From NCBI GenBank assembly GCA_020348865.1, contig CP070754.1:873947-908246 (forward strand): a stretch of 34,300 nt of DNA, in the 5' to 3' direction. This stretch comes from Candidatus Bathyarchaeota archaeon (GTDB lineage: Archaea > Thermoproteota > Bathyarchaeia > Bathyarchaeales > Bathyarchaeaceae). Shown here piece after piece: positions 14,036-22,451 of this stretch; position 1 is the first letter of the stretch, and each line of letters begins with the position of its first letter. A program made the translations under genes and the position numbers. The notes beneath the pieces are model-generated. The model saw only the letters and a program-made list of their open reading frames with translations, did no database searches and was not told the origin of the DNA.

Positions 14036-15073
14036 TCAAGTCCTCTCGAACACGACTACCTCTCTTGTCAAGCTTCTGTGCACGTAAATAAGATGAGACT
14101 CCACACGCTTAAAACCTAACTGCTGGCCGACTTCACTTATCTCTATTGATTTCGGAGAGGCCATACAGATTCGCCTCCCCTTCGGAAGTGTCTCGTCAAC
14201 CGCTGATAGCATATCCTCAACAATCTGCCGAGTTTTCTGTCCACGTGTTGTTGCCAATTTACCGTAGGGAGGATCTGTAACAATACAGTCAATCTTGGCT
14301 ATTGGAAGATGCTTGGCATCTGCACATGCCATCCCCTCTGGTTCCACACCGTAGTAGAGAAGGTTCCGGAAACTCCCTATCACCATGCGCGGTTGTACAT
14401 CAAGTCCGATCACACGGCAATCCATCAACCCTGCTTCAACAAGCACTGTACCCGTGCCACAGAAAGGATCGAGCACCAGCTCTCCTGCTTTCGGCTGTGC
14501 CAAGTTCACCATACACCTCGCAAGCTTCGCAGGCATAGCTGACGGATGAAAGAAGGGTCGCTTTCTGGGGCCACGCGCAACAAATGGAGTTGGCAGAACA
14601 TCAGCCAGCTTCAAGCCGAAAACAAACCGGGGACCTGTCAATATCCCGAAAAAGACCTTTTGAGGCGCCCTCAAGCTGACTTTTGCACCTTGGACTTTGT
14701 CTAGAATCAACTCACCAAGTTTTCGTTCCAGTTCCAATCTTAGAGCGGGTGAACCGCTACCCTTGACTCTTCTCACGCGAACAACGAAAGTTTCATCTCG
14801 TTCAATTACATTGTCGAAAGATGCGGAACTCATCTCTTTCTTGATTGTGGCAACGGTGGCTTGACAATTCAACAGTTCCAAGCCACAGACTCGAGTCATG
14901 GCAGATTTTGACGTAACTGATTTCACACTGTCCAAACTTGTCTTCACACAAAGAACTTGAGGCAGTTTCCCCAAAACTCTGTATTCGTGGTCTTCCGTTT
15001 CCAAAATAGATTGGAGCTCTGCCTGAGGTAGAGTTGGATGTTCGCCTGAAAGCAGGAAGAAAAGCCTAGCCAC
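14036..15073 (-). CDS. trmG10: tRNA (guanine(10)-N2)-dimethyltransferase
   Basis: A 345-residue THUMP-containing SAM methyltransferase that methylates N2 of G10 in tRNA. Seen: an N-terminal THUMP region (about 45-155), then GPRKRPFFHPSAMPAKLAR (about 168-186), SAM-binding motif I LDPFCGTGTVLVEAGL (201-216), VIGLDVQPRM, and the catalytic motif TDPPYG (266-271), all typical of archaeal Trm-G10. The start is GTG at 15073, two bases after the prs stop, and rnz begins one base after the trmG10 stop, so the three genes are one transcript. Linking tRNA modification with 3' processing makes sense; the coupling with PRPP synthesis is less obvious. Confidence 0.95.
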   Translation of the reverse strand: MARLFFLLSGEHPTLPQAELQSILETEDHEYRVLGKLPQVLCVKTSLDSVKSVTSKSAMTRVCGLELLNCQATVATIKKEMSSASFDNVIERDETFVVRVRRVKGSGSPALRLELERKLGELILDKVQGAKVSLRAPQKVFFGILTGPRFVFGLKLADVLPTPFVARGPRKRPFFHPSAMPAKLARCMVNLAQPKAGELVLDPFCGTGTVLVEAGLMDCRVIGLDVQPRMVIGSFRNLLYYGVEPEGMACADAKHLPIAKIDCIVTDPPYGKLATTRGQKTRQIVEDMLSAVDETLPKGRRICMASPKSIEISEVGQQLGFKRVESHLIYVHRSLTREVVVFERT

Positions 15074-15075
15074 GC

Positions 15076-15954
15076 TTAGACTCCTCTTCCAGCAAGTGCT
15101 TCGGCGATCAATGGGGCAACCGAAACGACACCAACAGAGCTAGGAACGCAGTCCGTACCTACGATTTCGTCAGCGCCACTTTTCAAGATTCCCTCTTTCG
15201 AGTTTCCGACTAGAAGCGGATGTACACACGCTGCAAACACTTTTTCAGCACCTTCAGCCTTGGTCAGTTCAACTGCTTTAATCATTGTCCCACCGCTGCT
15301 GATGATGTCATCAAATATTATTACGTTGCGATTCGCTACTGACAAATTCTCTCTCTCAAGTGCAACTTTTCCAGTTATTCGATTTCTGTGAGTTGAGATA
15401 CACCCGTATCCACCCTTCAACACCTCGTTCGCTTGCATCGCTATGTTCAACGCTTTCTTGCCGAGCGATAGAGAGAACGCTCCGTCGAAGCCTTTCTTCT
15501 TGAAGTACTTGGCTAGCAGGTGGATGGCTGATAGATCATCAATGTGGATTCTAGAGGTCTTCAGTATTCTTGGATTGTGAGAGTTTACAGTGATTATTCT
15601 GTTTACGCCACACGCGTCAAGAAGCGCCACCAACGTCTTGAAGCTGAAAGCTTCACCTGATCTGAACCGTTTGTCCTGTCTTCCATATGCAAGATACGGA
15701 ACAACCAGAGTGATGCTCTTCGCTTTTTGATCCTTTGCATTATCCGCCATGATAAAAAGCTGAATCAAACGTTCATCTTGAGGGGGGCTCGTTGTCTGAA
15801 CGATAACCACATCCTCATTCTCTACGTCTCCATCAAAGCGTATGTAAGATTCTCCGTCGGGAAAACGTTTGAACTCTACTGGAACTGTCTTGACCTCCAA
15901 CAAGTCTGCGATTCTGCGTCCTAGCTTCAAGGATGCTGGACCAGGAATTACCAT
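15076..15954 (-). CDS. prs: Ribose-phosphate pyrophosphokinase (PRPP synthase), divergent
   Basis: Makes PRPP from ribose 5-phosphate and ATP. Seen: FKRFPDGESYIRFDGDV near the N-terminus, YLAYGRQDKRFRSGEAFS (about 87-104), and a fully conserved ribose-5-phosphate loop FDDIISSGGTMIKA (214-227). Two other conserved acidic positions look changed. The D-x-H motif reads VNSHNP (Asp to Asn), and the usual P-D-x-G motif is replaced by SLSLGKKA (about 162-169). These changes may alter activity. ATG at 15954 is preferred to the TTG one codon upstream. First gene of the operon with trmG10 and rnz. Confidence 0.92.
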   Translation of the reverse strand: MVIPGPASLKLGRRIADLLEVKTVPVEFKRFPDGESYIRFDGDVENEDVVIVQTTSPPQDERLIQLFIMADNAKDQKAKSITLVVPYLAYGRQDKRFRSGEAFSFKTLVALLDACGVNRIITVNSHNPRILKTSRIHIDDLSAIHLLAKYFKKKGFDGAFSLSLGKKALNIAMQANEVLKGGYGCISTHRNRITGKVALERENLSVANRNVIIFDDIISSGGTMIKAVELTKAEGAEKVFAACVHPLLVGNSKEGILKSGADEIVGTDCVPSSVGVVSVAPLIAEALAGRGV

Positions 15955-16107
15955 CAATGTTTATTCCCGTGAAGAAAATAGCATTGTACCCAGAATTATA
16001 ACTATCGTTCACACTGCCCACATGCACGGTCAGCTCACCAACGTTACAAGCAGATTTAAGAGGATAACTTCTAATCTGACCATAAATCATAGAAACCTAT
16101 CATTTCT

Positions 16108-17013
16108 ATGAGGCGAAATCATATGGATGAGAAGCTGAGAGCCTTTCTGAAGGTCATTGGGGTCTTCCTAATCTTAACCGGAATATGGGCTCTCTATCGG
16201 CTGTGGTCTGTAGACCTGATTATTCATAATGGCGAGATTAGCTGGGAAATATTCTTCGCGACACAAATTGCTTTTCAGCCATTACTAACATTATTACCAA
16301 TATTTCTCATCGTTCGGTTCTTAGAAAGAAGGAGAATATGGTCGATAGGGCTGTCAAGGCAGAAACTCGTTAGAAACGCGTTCTTCGGGATTTTTCTCTC
16401 TTTGTTCAAGAGTTTCTTGTATCTTTGCCTTTCATATGTTCTCTTTGTTCCTTTAGGGGCAGGCCCGATAGCATTTGATGCAAATCCTGACAACCTAGGC
16501 CTGGCATCAATCTTCCTAATGCCTTTGACTTTCATCTTGGTCGTTGGTCCCTCAGAGGAAATAGAAAGTCGAGGATACTTTCAGACACGTTTACACGAAC
16601 ACTTTGGTCCGAGATTCTCGATAACCTTTCCTTCGTTGCTCTTCGCTTTAGCGCATATTCCAATAGATATACTAATCTGGCGATATGATGTTTGGACGAT
16701 ACTGTTCCATCTGTTAGGGGTCTTTATATCTGGATCTCTAATGGGCTATCTTTACTATCGGAGTGGTGTACTGGCTGGGCCAATTTTTCTGCATGCTTTT
16801 CAGGATATACAATCCTCCACACTCAGCTTCAGTTTTGACTACCAAAGACTTGGTCTGGAACTTCGTTACGGAATCGAAGGTGTAACCTGGGCGATTGCCA
16901 CAACACTCACCTTTCTGCTCATCCGCTTCTCAACATCTAAACTGGGCCTAGCAATGGAGAGTCTTCCGTGGAAAACTACGGCAGCTCAACAGAATGAGAA
17001 AAGAGGAGACTGA
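16108..17013 (+). CDS. CPBP family intramembrane metalloprotease
   Basis: A 301-residue polytopic membrane protein of the Rce1/CPBP family. Seen: about seven or eight hydrophobic segments starting at residue 13, the signature PSEEIESRGYFQTRL (EE at about 150-151, R at 155), FALAHIP with His near 183 on the next conserved helix, and a late HAFQD (near 230). All three parts of the proposed metal site are there. Substrates of archaeal members are unknown. An in-frame ATG at 16123 has AGGCG upstream and may be the true start. It is transcribed divergently from prs and converges on HMG-CoA reductase with one base between the stops. Confidence 0.9.
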   Translation: MRRNHMDEKLRAFLKVIGVFLILTGIWALYRLWSVDLIIHNGEISWEIFFATQIAFQPLLTLLPIFLIVRFLERRRIWSIGLSRQKLVRNAFFGIFLSLFKSFLYLCLSYVLFVPLGAGPIAFDANPDNLGLASIFLMPLTFILVVGPSEEIESRGYFQTRLHEHFGPRFSITFPSLLFALAHIPIDILIWRYDVWTILFHLLGVFISGSLMGYLYYRSGVLAGPIFLHAFQDIQSSTLSFSFDYQRLGLELRYGIEGVTWAIATTLTFLLIRFSTSKLGLAMESLPWKTTAAQQNEKRGD

Positions 17014-17014
17014 A

Positions 17015-18295
17015 CTAGGTTAGCTTTCTCTTCTTCCTATATTCTTCAATGATTTCTTTAGCTCGGTCTAACCTCACCTTACGTTCTTCAACCATTCTCT
17101 GAACGATTCGTTCAACCAATTCCTCGGGTGCTCCAGCCATGATTGCTACGTTTCGAGCGTGCAGTGCCATGTGTCCTCTTTGAATGCCTTCGTGGGCGAG
17201 TGCCCTTAATGCCCCAAGGTTCTGAGCCAACCCTACAGCGGCCAAGACTTCAGCTAGCTCATTTGCGGTTTTAACTCCTAAAATCTTCAACGCTATTTTC
17301 GCCACGGGATGCACTCTGGTAGCGCCCCCAACTGTTCCAACGGCAATTGGTAACTCAATTGACCCAACAAGATCTCCGTCTTTGTTCTTCTCCCAAGCTG
17401 AAAGCGGGCTGTATTGACCTGTTCTTGCTGCGTAGGCATGAGCTCCGGCCTCTACAGCACGGTGATCATTGCATGTGGCGATTACGACGCCAATAATGCC
17501 ATTGAGTATGCCTTTGTTGTGGGTTGCAGCGCGATACGGGTCAGCAGCTGCGAAGTTGTAGGCTTCTATTATGCCTTCTACGACTTCTTCTCCACCCAAC
17601 TCTTCCTTAGGAACAACAGTCCATGCTTTTGCCAACCGTTTTGTGGCTAGGTTAGACAAGATTCTTAGATACACTCGACCATGAGTTATCCTTTCAATGA
17701 GCGGTGCTACAGCCTCAGCCATGGTGTTGACAGCGTTTGCTCCCATGGCGTCTCTGCAGTCTACGTGAAGCTCCGTGATGACCATTGGGCCACTTCTAGC
17801 TTGTATTACCTTTACGTCTAGGTCTTTAGCGCCTCCTCCAAGCGAGACTAGTAGAGGATCCTGTTTGTTCGCCTTCTGAAGGATTTTCTCTTTTGCCACC
17901 AAGATAGTCCTCTTAGCTTCGTAAGGATCATCGACATCCACTGTTTGTATTTGGCCAATCATGATCGGTTCGGTGCTGCTAGCGAAAAACCCTCCCTTCA
18001 ACCGGACCATCTTCGCAGCATAACTTGCTGCAGCTACCACTGAGGGCTCCTCAATTGCCATGGGAATGAGATAGTCCCGTCCGTTAACTAGGAAATTCAC
18101 CGCGATTCCCAGTGGGAGGGGAAAGGCTCCAATCACATTCTCGATCATTCGGTCAGCCAAGTCCATTTTCAAGGCTCCAGATGATTGAAGGATTTTAACT
18201 TCTTTATTCGTCAAATCGGCAAAGCCTTTCACAGTCTGCACTCTCTCTTCTGGGGTCAATTTGTAGAATCCGGAAATCTGAGATGTTCTTTTCAA
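17015..18295 (-). CDS. hmgA: Hydroxymethylglutaryl-CoA reductase, class II type
   Basis: Reduces HMG-CoA to mevalonate for isoprenoid lipid synthesis (or the reverse in degradative members). Seen: PLPLGIAVNFLVNGRDYLIP (59-78), catalytic EEPSVVAAAS (Glu82/83), CRDAMGANAVNTM (180-192), THNKGILNGI with Lys261, CNDHRAVEAG with Asp277, GTVGGAT (320-326) and GHMALHARN with His379. The spacing matches the Pseudomonas mevalonii-type (class II) enzyme, not the usual archaeal class I enzyme. Start is TTG at 18295 with AAGGGG about six bases upstream; a TATA-like TTAAATTC lies about 45 bases upstream. The product probably feeds the same pathway as the UbiA prenyltransferase nearby. Ends in TAG. Confidence 0.96.
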   Translation of the reverse strand: MKRTSQISGFYKLTPEERVQTVKGFADLTNKEVKILQSSGALKMDLADRMIENVIGAFPLPLGIAVNFLVNGRDYLIPMAIEEPSVVAAASYAAKMVRLKGGFFASSTEPIMIGQIQTVDVDDPYEAKRTILVAKEKILQKANKQDPLLVSLGGGAKDLDVKVIQARSGPMVITELHVDCRDAMGANAVNTMAEAVAPLIERITHGRVYLRILSNLATKRLAKAWTVVPKEELGGEEVVEGIIEAYNFAAADPYRAATHNKGILNGIIGVVIATCNDHRAVEAGAHAYAARTGQYSPLSAWEKNKDGDLVGSIELPIAVGTVGGATRVHPVAKIALKILGVKTANELAEVLAAVGLAQNLGALRALAHEGIQRGHMALHARNVAIMAGAPEELVERIVQRMVEERKVRLDRAKEIIEEYRKKRKLT

Positions 18296-18362
18296 TCTGA
18301 ACCCCTTCGTTGGCTATTTCTACTAGATGAGTGGGATATGAATTTAACCCCACCCAGACACA

Positions 18363-19037
18363 CTAGTGAACACGCTGTCCCAGATACTCCAGAACGAAAA
18401 GATAACGAGAATCTCGCTTCTTCAAGTTGTGTACTTTATCCTCATTATAGAAGATCATCCTTAGCTTTGGAAAGAACGAGAGGAGTTCATCACTCTTGAA
18501 GTAGTGAAAATGTTGACGATGTTTCTTATGATAGTATGTGTTCTCCTCAACCAGTTCTAACTCATGCAGCCTCTTGCTATGCTTGAAGTTCTCAACTGAG
18601 AAGGTGTACACATAGATCAGGCCTTTTCTGGCTAGACCTGCATTCATCTTCCGAGTGATGTCCTCAATATCCGCTTTGGGAAAAAGCTGGAGGATCTTTG
18701 AGGCGATGATCAGTACATAATGTTTCTCTGGAATATCGAACTCACGAATATCCGTATTATGGGCAGTCAGCTCAAGTTTCTCATCTTTAGCTCGGTCTTT
18801 CATCCGTCTTGAATAGGTCTTCGAGACGTCCACGTAGTCGACATCATGACCCAATTTAGCAAAGAAGAGAGCATTTCGCCCATTACCTGCTCCTAGATCC
18901 AGCACAGGACCCTGTGGAATCAGGTGAAGATACTCGATGAGTTTCCAGTTTGGTTCGAGCTTCCATTGTCCCTTCAATTTGAGATATGCTTGTGTCCATA
19001 GTTGATCCTGCTCCACCACTCTCAGCACCTCACGCAT
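18363..19037 (-). CDS. Class I SAM-dependent methyltransferase
   Basis: A 224-residue methyltransferase. Seen: SAM motif I GPVLDLGAGNGRNALFFAKL (about 48-67), an acidic strand end DVDYVDVSK, then LTAHNTDIREFDIPEKHYVL (motif II region) and LARKGLIYVYTFSVENF (motif III and IV region). It resembles TehB-like or small-molecule methyltransferases; substrate unknown. The gene starts 12 bases after the glycosyltransferase stop on the same strand, so it is probably co-transcribed and may modify a glycan or lipid made by it. ATG at 19037 sits within a TGCATGC-like sequence shared with other intergenic sites. Confidence 0.85.
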   Translation of the reverse strand: MREVLRVVEQDQLWTQAYLKLKGQWKLEPNWKLIEYLHLIPQGPVLDLGAGNGRNALFFAKLGHDVDYVDVSKTYSRRMKDRAKDEKLELTAHNTDIREFDIPEKHYVLIIASKILQLFPKADIEDITRKMNAGLARKGLIYVYTFSVENFKHSKRLHELELVEENTYYHKKHRQHFHYFKSDELLSFFPKLRMIFYNEDKVHNLKKRDSRYLFVLEYLGQRVH

Positions 19038-19049
19038 GCATGGAAGGAA

Positions 19050-20516
19050 TCATATTTTAACTCCTTCCTTCCTGCCTTTCTCTAGCTCCCCTTCCTTACG
19101 TGTATGTACGTTCAAAAACTGGCGATGCCAACAACCCCTATCTCCCTGAATATATGTGATTAGGCACCTAACTCTCGCGCAGATATTGACGAAATTTAAA
19201 ACATAGAATAGAGGAGCGTATGGCAAAAGATACCTGTGATTGTATTCTCCATAGGAGAATTTTAGGGCTATTCCTTGATAAATTGTCCCAACGAACATTG
19301 CAAAAAGAATGTAAATCAGCACGTTTATGAGAAAGAATACTCTGTCCGGTGCAAACCACAGAAAGAGTGGTAGACTAAGTAATGCTGCAAGTTCGATTAT
19401 GCCGCAGCAATAGGCTAAAACTAGTGAGCACCACAAAACTAGGCTCAACCAGCTTCTCTGAAGAAGAAGATCCTTGTGGACAGCCACCAAATTGTGAATC
19501 CAGCCTGTAAACCATCTTAATCGCTGGTTCCAGAAGGCTTTGAAGGAAGTAGGCGCCACAGTTGCGCTTCTAGCTCTATCAGCATAACCCACTGACACCC
19601 CTCTCTTCTGCAGCTCCAAGGTAATTTCAAGATCTTCCGTCACAGATTTTACTGCTTTCTCGTCCAATACATCTCTTAGGATATGAGCCCTATACAAGCC
19701 CATTGGTCCAGGAACCACTGGAACTGCATTTCCCAGAGCATGAGCATTGCGGAAGATGCCGAGTCCTAGACTGTATTCTAGCTGTTGGAGTATTGTATAG
19801 AGATGATGCTCATTCTCTCCATCTGTAGGGTGTATATAACCGCTGATGGCGCCTTTTCCCTCTTCATTCATATGTCTGATCAACTTGGTAAGAGCGACAG
19901 GATCCCACCACGTGTCAGAGTCCACCGTAGCTACGAGCTCTCCCGAAGCTTTACTGACAGCCGTTCGAATAGCCTCAACCTTTCCCAGGTTTGTACTGTG
20001 CCGAACAACCTTTCCATGGACGCTGGGCCATAAGCTTTGATTTTCCCGCATGGCTTCCCACGCGGCTTCATAGGTATTATCGTTGCTTCCATCATCGACC
20101 ACGATGATTTCGCAAGACCCAAGATAATCTACCGCAGTCTTGAAAAGGCTTGTGATACATCGTGAAATCAGCTTCTCCTCGTCGTAGGCTGGAACAACAA
20201 ACGAAACAGTGGGGAAGTCAGTCAACCTGCTAGGTTTCCTTCGCCGTCTCCAAATCCAAGCAGCTACTACTAGAACGCCCTCTAGTCCTATGGCAAAAAT
20301 GACATACAACGTGAAGAAGGCGAGGAGTGTTCCATGCCACAACCAGTGAGCAACTTGAACAGAAGGGATGTACCCAAAACCATGAACAACAATATACCCG
20401 GCGAAAGTCGGGAACCATCGCCAAATGATATATGCTAAGACAAGTGGTGAAGCGAAAAGCAGGTATGTCAGCTTCAAAACCTTTTGCTTTTTTGCTGCTT
20501 CCCCACTCTTATCCAC
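19050..20516 (-). CDS. Membrane glycosyltransferase family 2 (processive, cellulose/hyaluronan synthase-like)
   Basis: A 488-residue integral membrane GT2 enzyme. Seen: two N-terminal hydrophobic segments (about 14-45 and 58-88), a cytoplasmic catalytic domain starting TVSFVVPAYDEEKLISRCI (103-121), DDGSNDN (141-147), DSDTWWD (199-205), TEDLEI (293-298) and the acceptor-site motif QRLRW (331-335, Q-x-x-R-W). Four or so C-terminal membrane segments follow. The D, DxD, TED, QxxRW set is that of processive polysaccharide synthases. It probably makes an extracellular or surface polysaccharide. GTG at 20516 is preceded by GGGAGAGG, and a strong TATA box lies at 20581-20590. First gene of an operon with a methyltransferase. 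Confidence 0.92.
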   Translation of the reverse strand: MDKSGEAAKKQKVLKLTYLLFASPLVLAYIIWRWFPTFAGYIVVHGFGYIPSVQVAHWLWHGTLLAFFTLYVIFAIGLEGVLVVAAWIWRRRRKPSRLTDFPTVSFVVPAYDEEKLISRCITSLFKTAVDYLGSCEIIVVDDGSNDNTYEAAWEAMRENQSLWPSVHGKVVRHSTNLGKVEAIRTAVSKASGELVATVDSDTWWDPVALTKLIRHMNEEGKGAISGYIHPTDGENEHHLYTILQQLEYSLGLGIFRNAHALGNAVPVVPGPMGLYRAHILRDVLDEKAVKSVTEDLEITLELQKRGVSVGYADRARSATVAPTSFKAFWNQRLRWFTGWIHNLVAVHKDLLLQRSWLSLVLWCSLVLAYCCGIIELAALLSLPLFLWFAPDRVFFLINVLIYILFAMFVGTIYQGIALKFSYGEYNHRYLLPYAPLFYVLNFVNICARVRCLITYIQGDRGCWHRQFLNVHTRKEGELEKGRKEGVKI

Positions 20517-20580
20517 GATGCCTCTCCCTTCTCCAAACGCAACTTGCGCGAACTACTTAAGAGTCTTTGGGGCACGGGTC

Positions 20581-20610
20581 TCTTAAATAATCAATCATGC
20601 ACGTATGATT
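20581..20610 (-). promoter_or_regulatory. TATA box and adjacent inverted repeat of the glycosyltransferase operon
   Basis: On the minus strand TTATTTAAGA (20581-20590) is a good TATA box. Immediately upstream lies AATCAT (20593-20598), a six-base spacer GCACGT, and ATGATT (20605-20610), a perfect 6-bp inverted repeat covering where the BRE and a regulator would bind. It suggests the surface-polysaccharide genes are regulated; inference. Confidence 0.45.
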
Positions 20611-20701
20611 TGACCCGACTGCGTTGATTCCAAGATATTGTTCAGCAAAAGATGGTCAGCTTTTGACAATCAGATCGCCAACAGTTTGTTTCTCTCATGA
20701 C

Positions 20702-20720
20702 CTCTTGAGCTACTCAAGAG
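20702..20720. repeat. Perfect 8-bp hairpin between UbiA and GT2 genes
   Basis: CTCTTGAG (20702-20709), loop CTA, CTCAAGAG (20713-20720). Flanking sequences (around 20652-20667 and 20724-20745) look partly complementary (ATGGTCAGC against a GGTCTGAGC-like partner), so a larger fold is possible. It lies just past the UbiA stop (20784) on the minus strand and upstream of the GT2 promoter. It may be a 3' structure or a small RNA; no T-run follows. Confidence 0.5.
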
Positions 20721-20783
20721 CCTTTGACCGCTCAGACCATTCTGGTTGGTTGGATTAAAATCTAACTCCACAAACACCAAGAA

Positions 20784-21758
20784 TCAGAAGATGAATTTGC
20801 TCACCAAAAGTATAATCGACAATAGACTATAGGCTTGAGTAACCAGCATTATCCACTTTGGATTATCTGACGACAAACTCACGATCTTCTCCTCCAAAAC
20901 ACTGCAGTCTTCATCATCCAAAGTCTCATATCTCTTTGAGAGAGAGAACAGTCTCCTAAACTTTGCCAGAACAAGCACTACCACCATTGGTATTGCCGGA
21001 ATAAAGATAGTAAACCACAACTGTTGGTTAAGAAACCACTCCAAAAATAGTGCTGTTCCAGTCAATACTGCACCAACACTCAAAAGGATGGTTCCTAACA
21101 AAGCAGCTCTGGACAGCCCCAAACGTACTGTCAATGTCTTGATTTGCATCGCTTTGTCTCCGAAATAATCCCGAAGTTCAGTGGGACTAATAACCCCATA
21201 CACAGTTAGAGCCAGACCACCAAGAGAAATAAGAAAAAACATGTTGATTTCAAAGGTGAAGGTGAAAAAAGCATACAATACAGGAAATATTGCGAGAACG
21301 AGAACCAAGGAGACTGGGGCAACCCAAGATCTAGATTTTAACCTTAAAGGAGGAGCACAATACGCAACTCCAAGGGAAATGCCAACGATCCACAAAGGAA
21401 GCAGTATCCAATTCTGTGATATGAGCGCAAATATTGAAACTAGGACAAGGGTCAAACAGAATTCAAGGATCATAATTGTCTTGACTCTTCTATGCCCAAA
21501 GGAGTCTAAGGCTTGAACTAATTCCTTTTTGCGTTCATCTTTCAGGTCTAGTTCATAATCAGAAAGTGTGTTCGCCTGTGCGCCTATCGCAGAACTGAGG
21601 TTTATTATAGAAAAAGATAGGACCACCAAGACTACTCCATTAATCAAACCTAATGGCGGACTAGCGCCCCATGCAAGCCCCATTATTAGTGAACCCAGAT
21701 TTGGCAGTAAGAATTCAGATCTAGATATTGTAGCCAGCAACTTCACAGAGTTAGACAT
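20784..21758 (-). CDS. UbiA family prenyltransferase
   Basis: A 324-residue polytopic membrane protein. Seen: about eight or nine hydrophobic segments. The first Asp-rich motif is in NTLSDYELDLKDERK (N63, D67, D71, D74) and the second is in RDYFGDKAMQIKTLTVRLG, both on the cytosolic side and needed to bind the prenyl diphosphate through magnesium. The family includes digeranylgeranylglyceryl-phosphate synthase and quinone or chlorophyll prenyltransferases. Sequence alone does not say which, though an ether-lipid role is possible with HMG-CoA reductase close by. ATG at 21758 has a strong TATA (TTTATAT, 21782-21788) about 27 bases upstream, so the mRNA is probably leaderless. Divergent from trmO. 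Confidence 0.85.
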   Translation of the reverse strand: MSNSVKLLATISRSEFLLPNLGSLIMGLAWGASPPLGLINGVVLVVLSFSIINLSSAIGAQANTLSDYELDLKDERKKELVQALDSFGHRRVKTIMILEFCLTLVLVSIFALISQNWILLPLWIVGISLGVAYCAPPLRLKSRSWVAPVSLVLVLAIFPVLYAFFTFTFEINMFFLISLGGLALTVYGVISPTELRDYFGDKAMQIKTLTVRLGLSRAALLGTILLSVGAVLTGTALFLEWFLNQQLWFTIFIPAIPMVVVLVLAKFRRLFSLSKRYETLDDEDCSVLEEKIVSLSSDNPKWIMLVTQAYSLLSIILLVSKFIF

Positions 21759-21781
21759 AGTAAAAGAGCCATGCTATCATA

Positions 21782-21788
21782 ATATAAA
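21782..21788 (-). promoter_or_regulatory. TATA box of the UbiA gene
   Basis: TTTATAT on the minus strand, inside GCTTTATATT, is centred about 27 bases before the ATG at 21758. This is the distance expected between a TATA box and a transcription start, so the transcript probably begins at or next to the start codon. Confidence 0.55.
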
Positions 21789-21916
21789 GCTATTTTTTCG
21801 TTGTGTGTGGGGATTGAGATTTGACCCCACTCATATTGCAGTATCCATCCCCCATGAGAACAAGAAAGAGATACTAGGTGCAATTGCACACTACACTGAC
21901 AAAGGATGGTGATTCT

Positions 21917-22414
21917 GTGTCAACTGCGGAAACGATAGAGCTGAAACCTGTAGGATTCGTCAAGACTGGGGCAACTGGGAAAGGAATTAGGGAAAAACGT
22001 GTCACTTCGCAGATTGTCCTTCATCCAGGTTTGGAAGAGGCTTTGGATGGGATCGAAGACTTTTCCCACATATTTGTGATATTCTGGATGCACAAACTTC
22101 CTGAGGAAAAGAGGGAAACGAAGAAAGTTCATCCTAGAGGCAGGAGTGACATGCCACTTCTAGGGGTTTTCGCGACTAGGACTCCTCATCGTCCAAACCC
22201 TCTGGGATTAACACTAGTTGAGCTCTTGAATGTGAAGGGCAACAAGATAACTGTTCGTGGCTTGGACGCCTTCGACGGCACACCAGTCTTGGATGTGAAA
22301 CCTTTTGACTACTGGGACATGAACAAGGATGCAAAGGTTCCAAGCTGGTGGATGAAGCTAAGAGCACAAAGTTCTAGAATTGTACACGCAAGGGATGATT
22401 CTGAAGGCTTTTAA
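21917..22414 (+). CDS. trmO: tRNA t6A37 N6-methyltransferase TrmO (TsaA family)
   Basis: Methylates N6-threonylcarbamoyladenosine at position 37 of some tRNAs using SAM. Seen: an opening ELKPVGFVKTGAT, then HPGLEEALDGIEDFSHIFVI (about 37-56) and the hallmark LGVFATRTPHRPNPLGLTLV, then DAFDGTPVLDVKPFDYWD at the C-terminal part. The fold is a beta-barrel, not a Rossmann methyltransferase. The GTG at 21917 is chosen over GTG 21878 because GGTGAT, a match to the Shine-Dalgarno consensus, lies three bases before it. The upstream extra residues (QLHTTLTKDGDS) are not family-like. A CBS-domain gene follows with its own promoter overlapping the 3' end. Confidence 0.94.
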   Translation: MSTAETIELKPVGFVKTGATGKGIREKRVTSQIVLHPGLEEALDGIEDFSHIFVIFWMHKLPEEKRETKKVHPRGRSDMPLLGVFATRTPHRPNPLGLTLVELLNVKGNKITVRGLDAFDGTPVLDVKPFDYWDMNKDAKVPSWWMKLRAQSSRIVHARDDSEGF

Positions 22415-22417
22415 GAG
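22408..22417 (+). promoter_or_regulatory. TATA box of the CBS-domain gene
   Basis: CTTTTAAGAG at the very end of trmO lies about 40 bases before the ATG at 22452, predicting a start near 22437 and a short leader with GAGGATGG as the possible ribosome-binding site. Confidence 0.4.
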
Positions 22418-22451
22418 TCACACATATTGGATAGTTGAGGATGGTCGTGCC

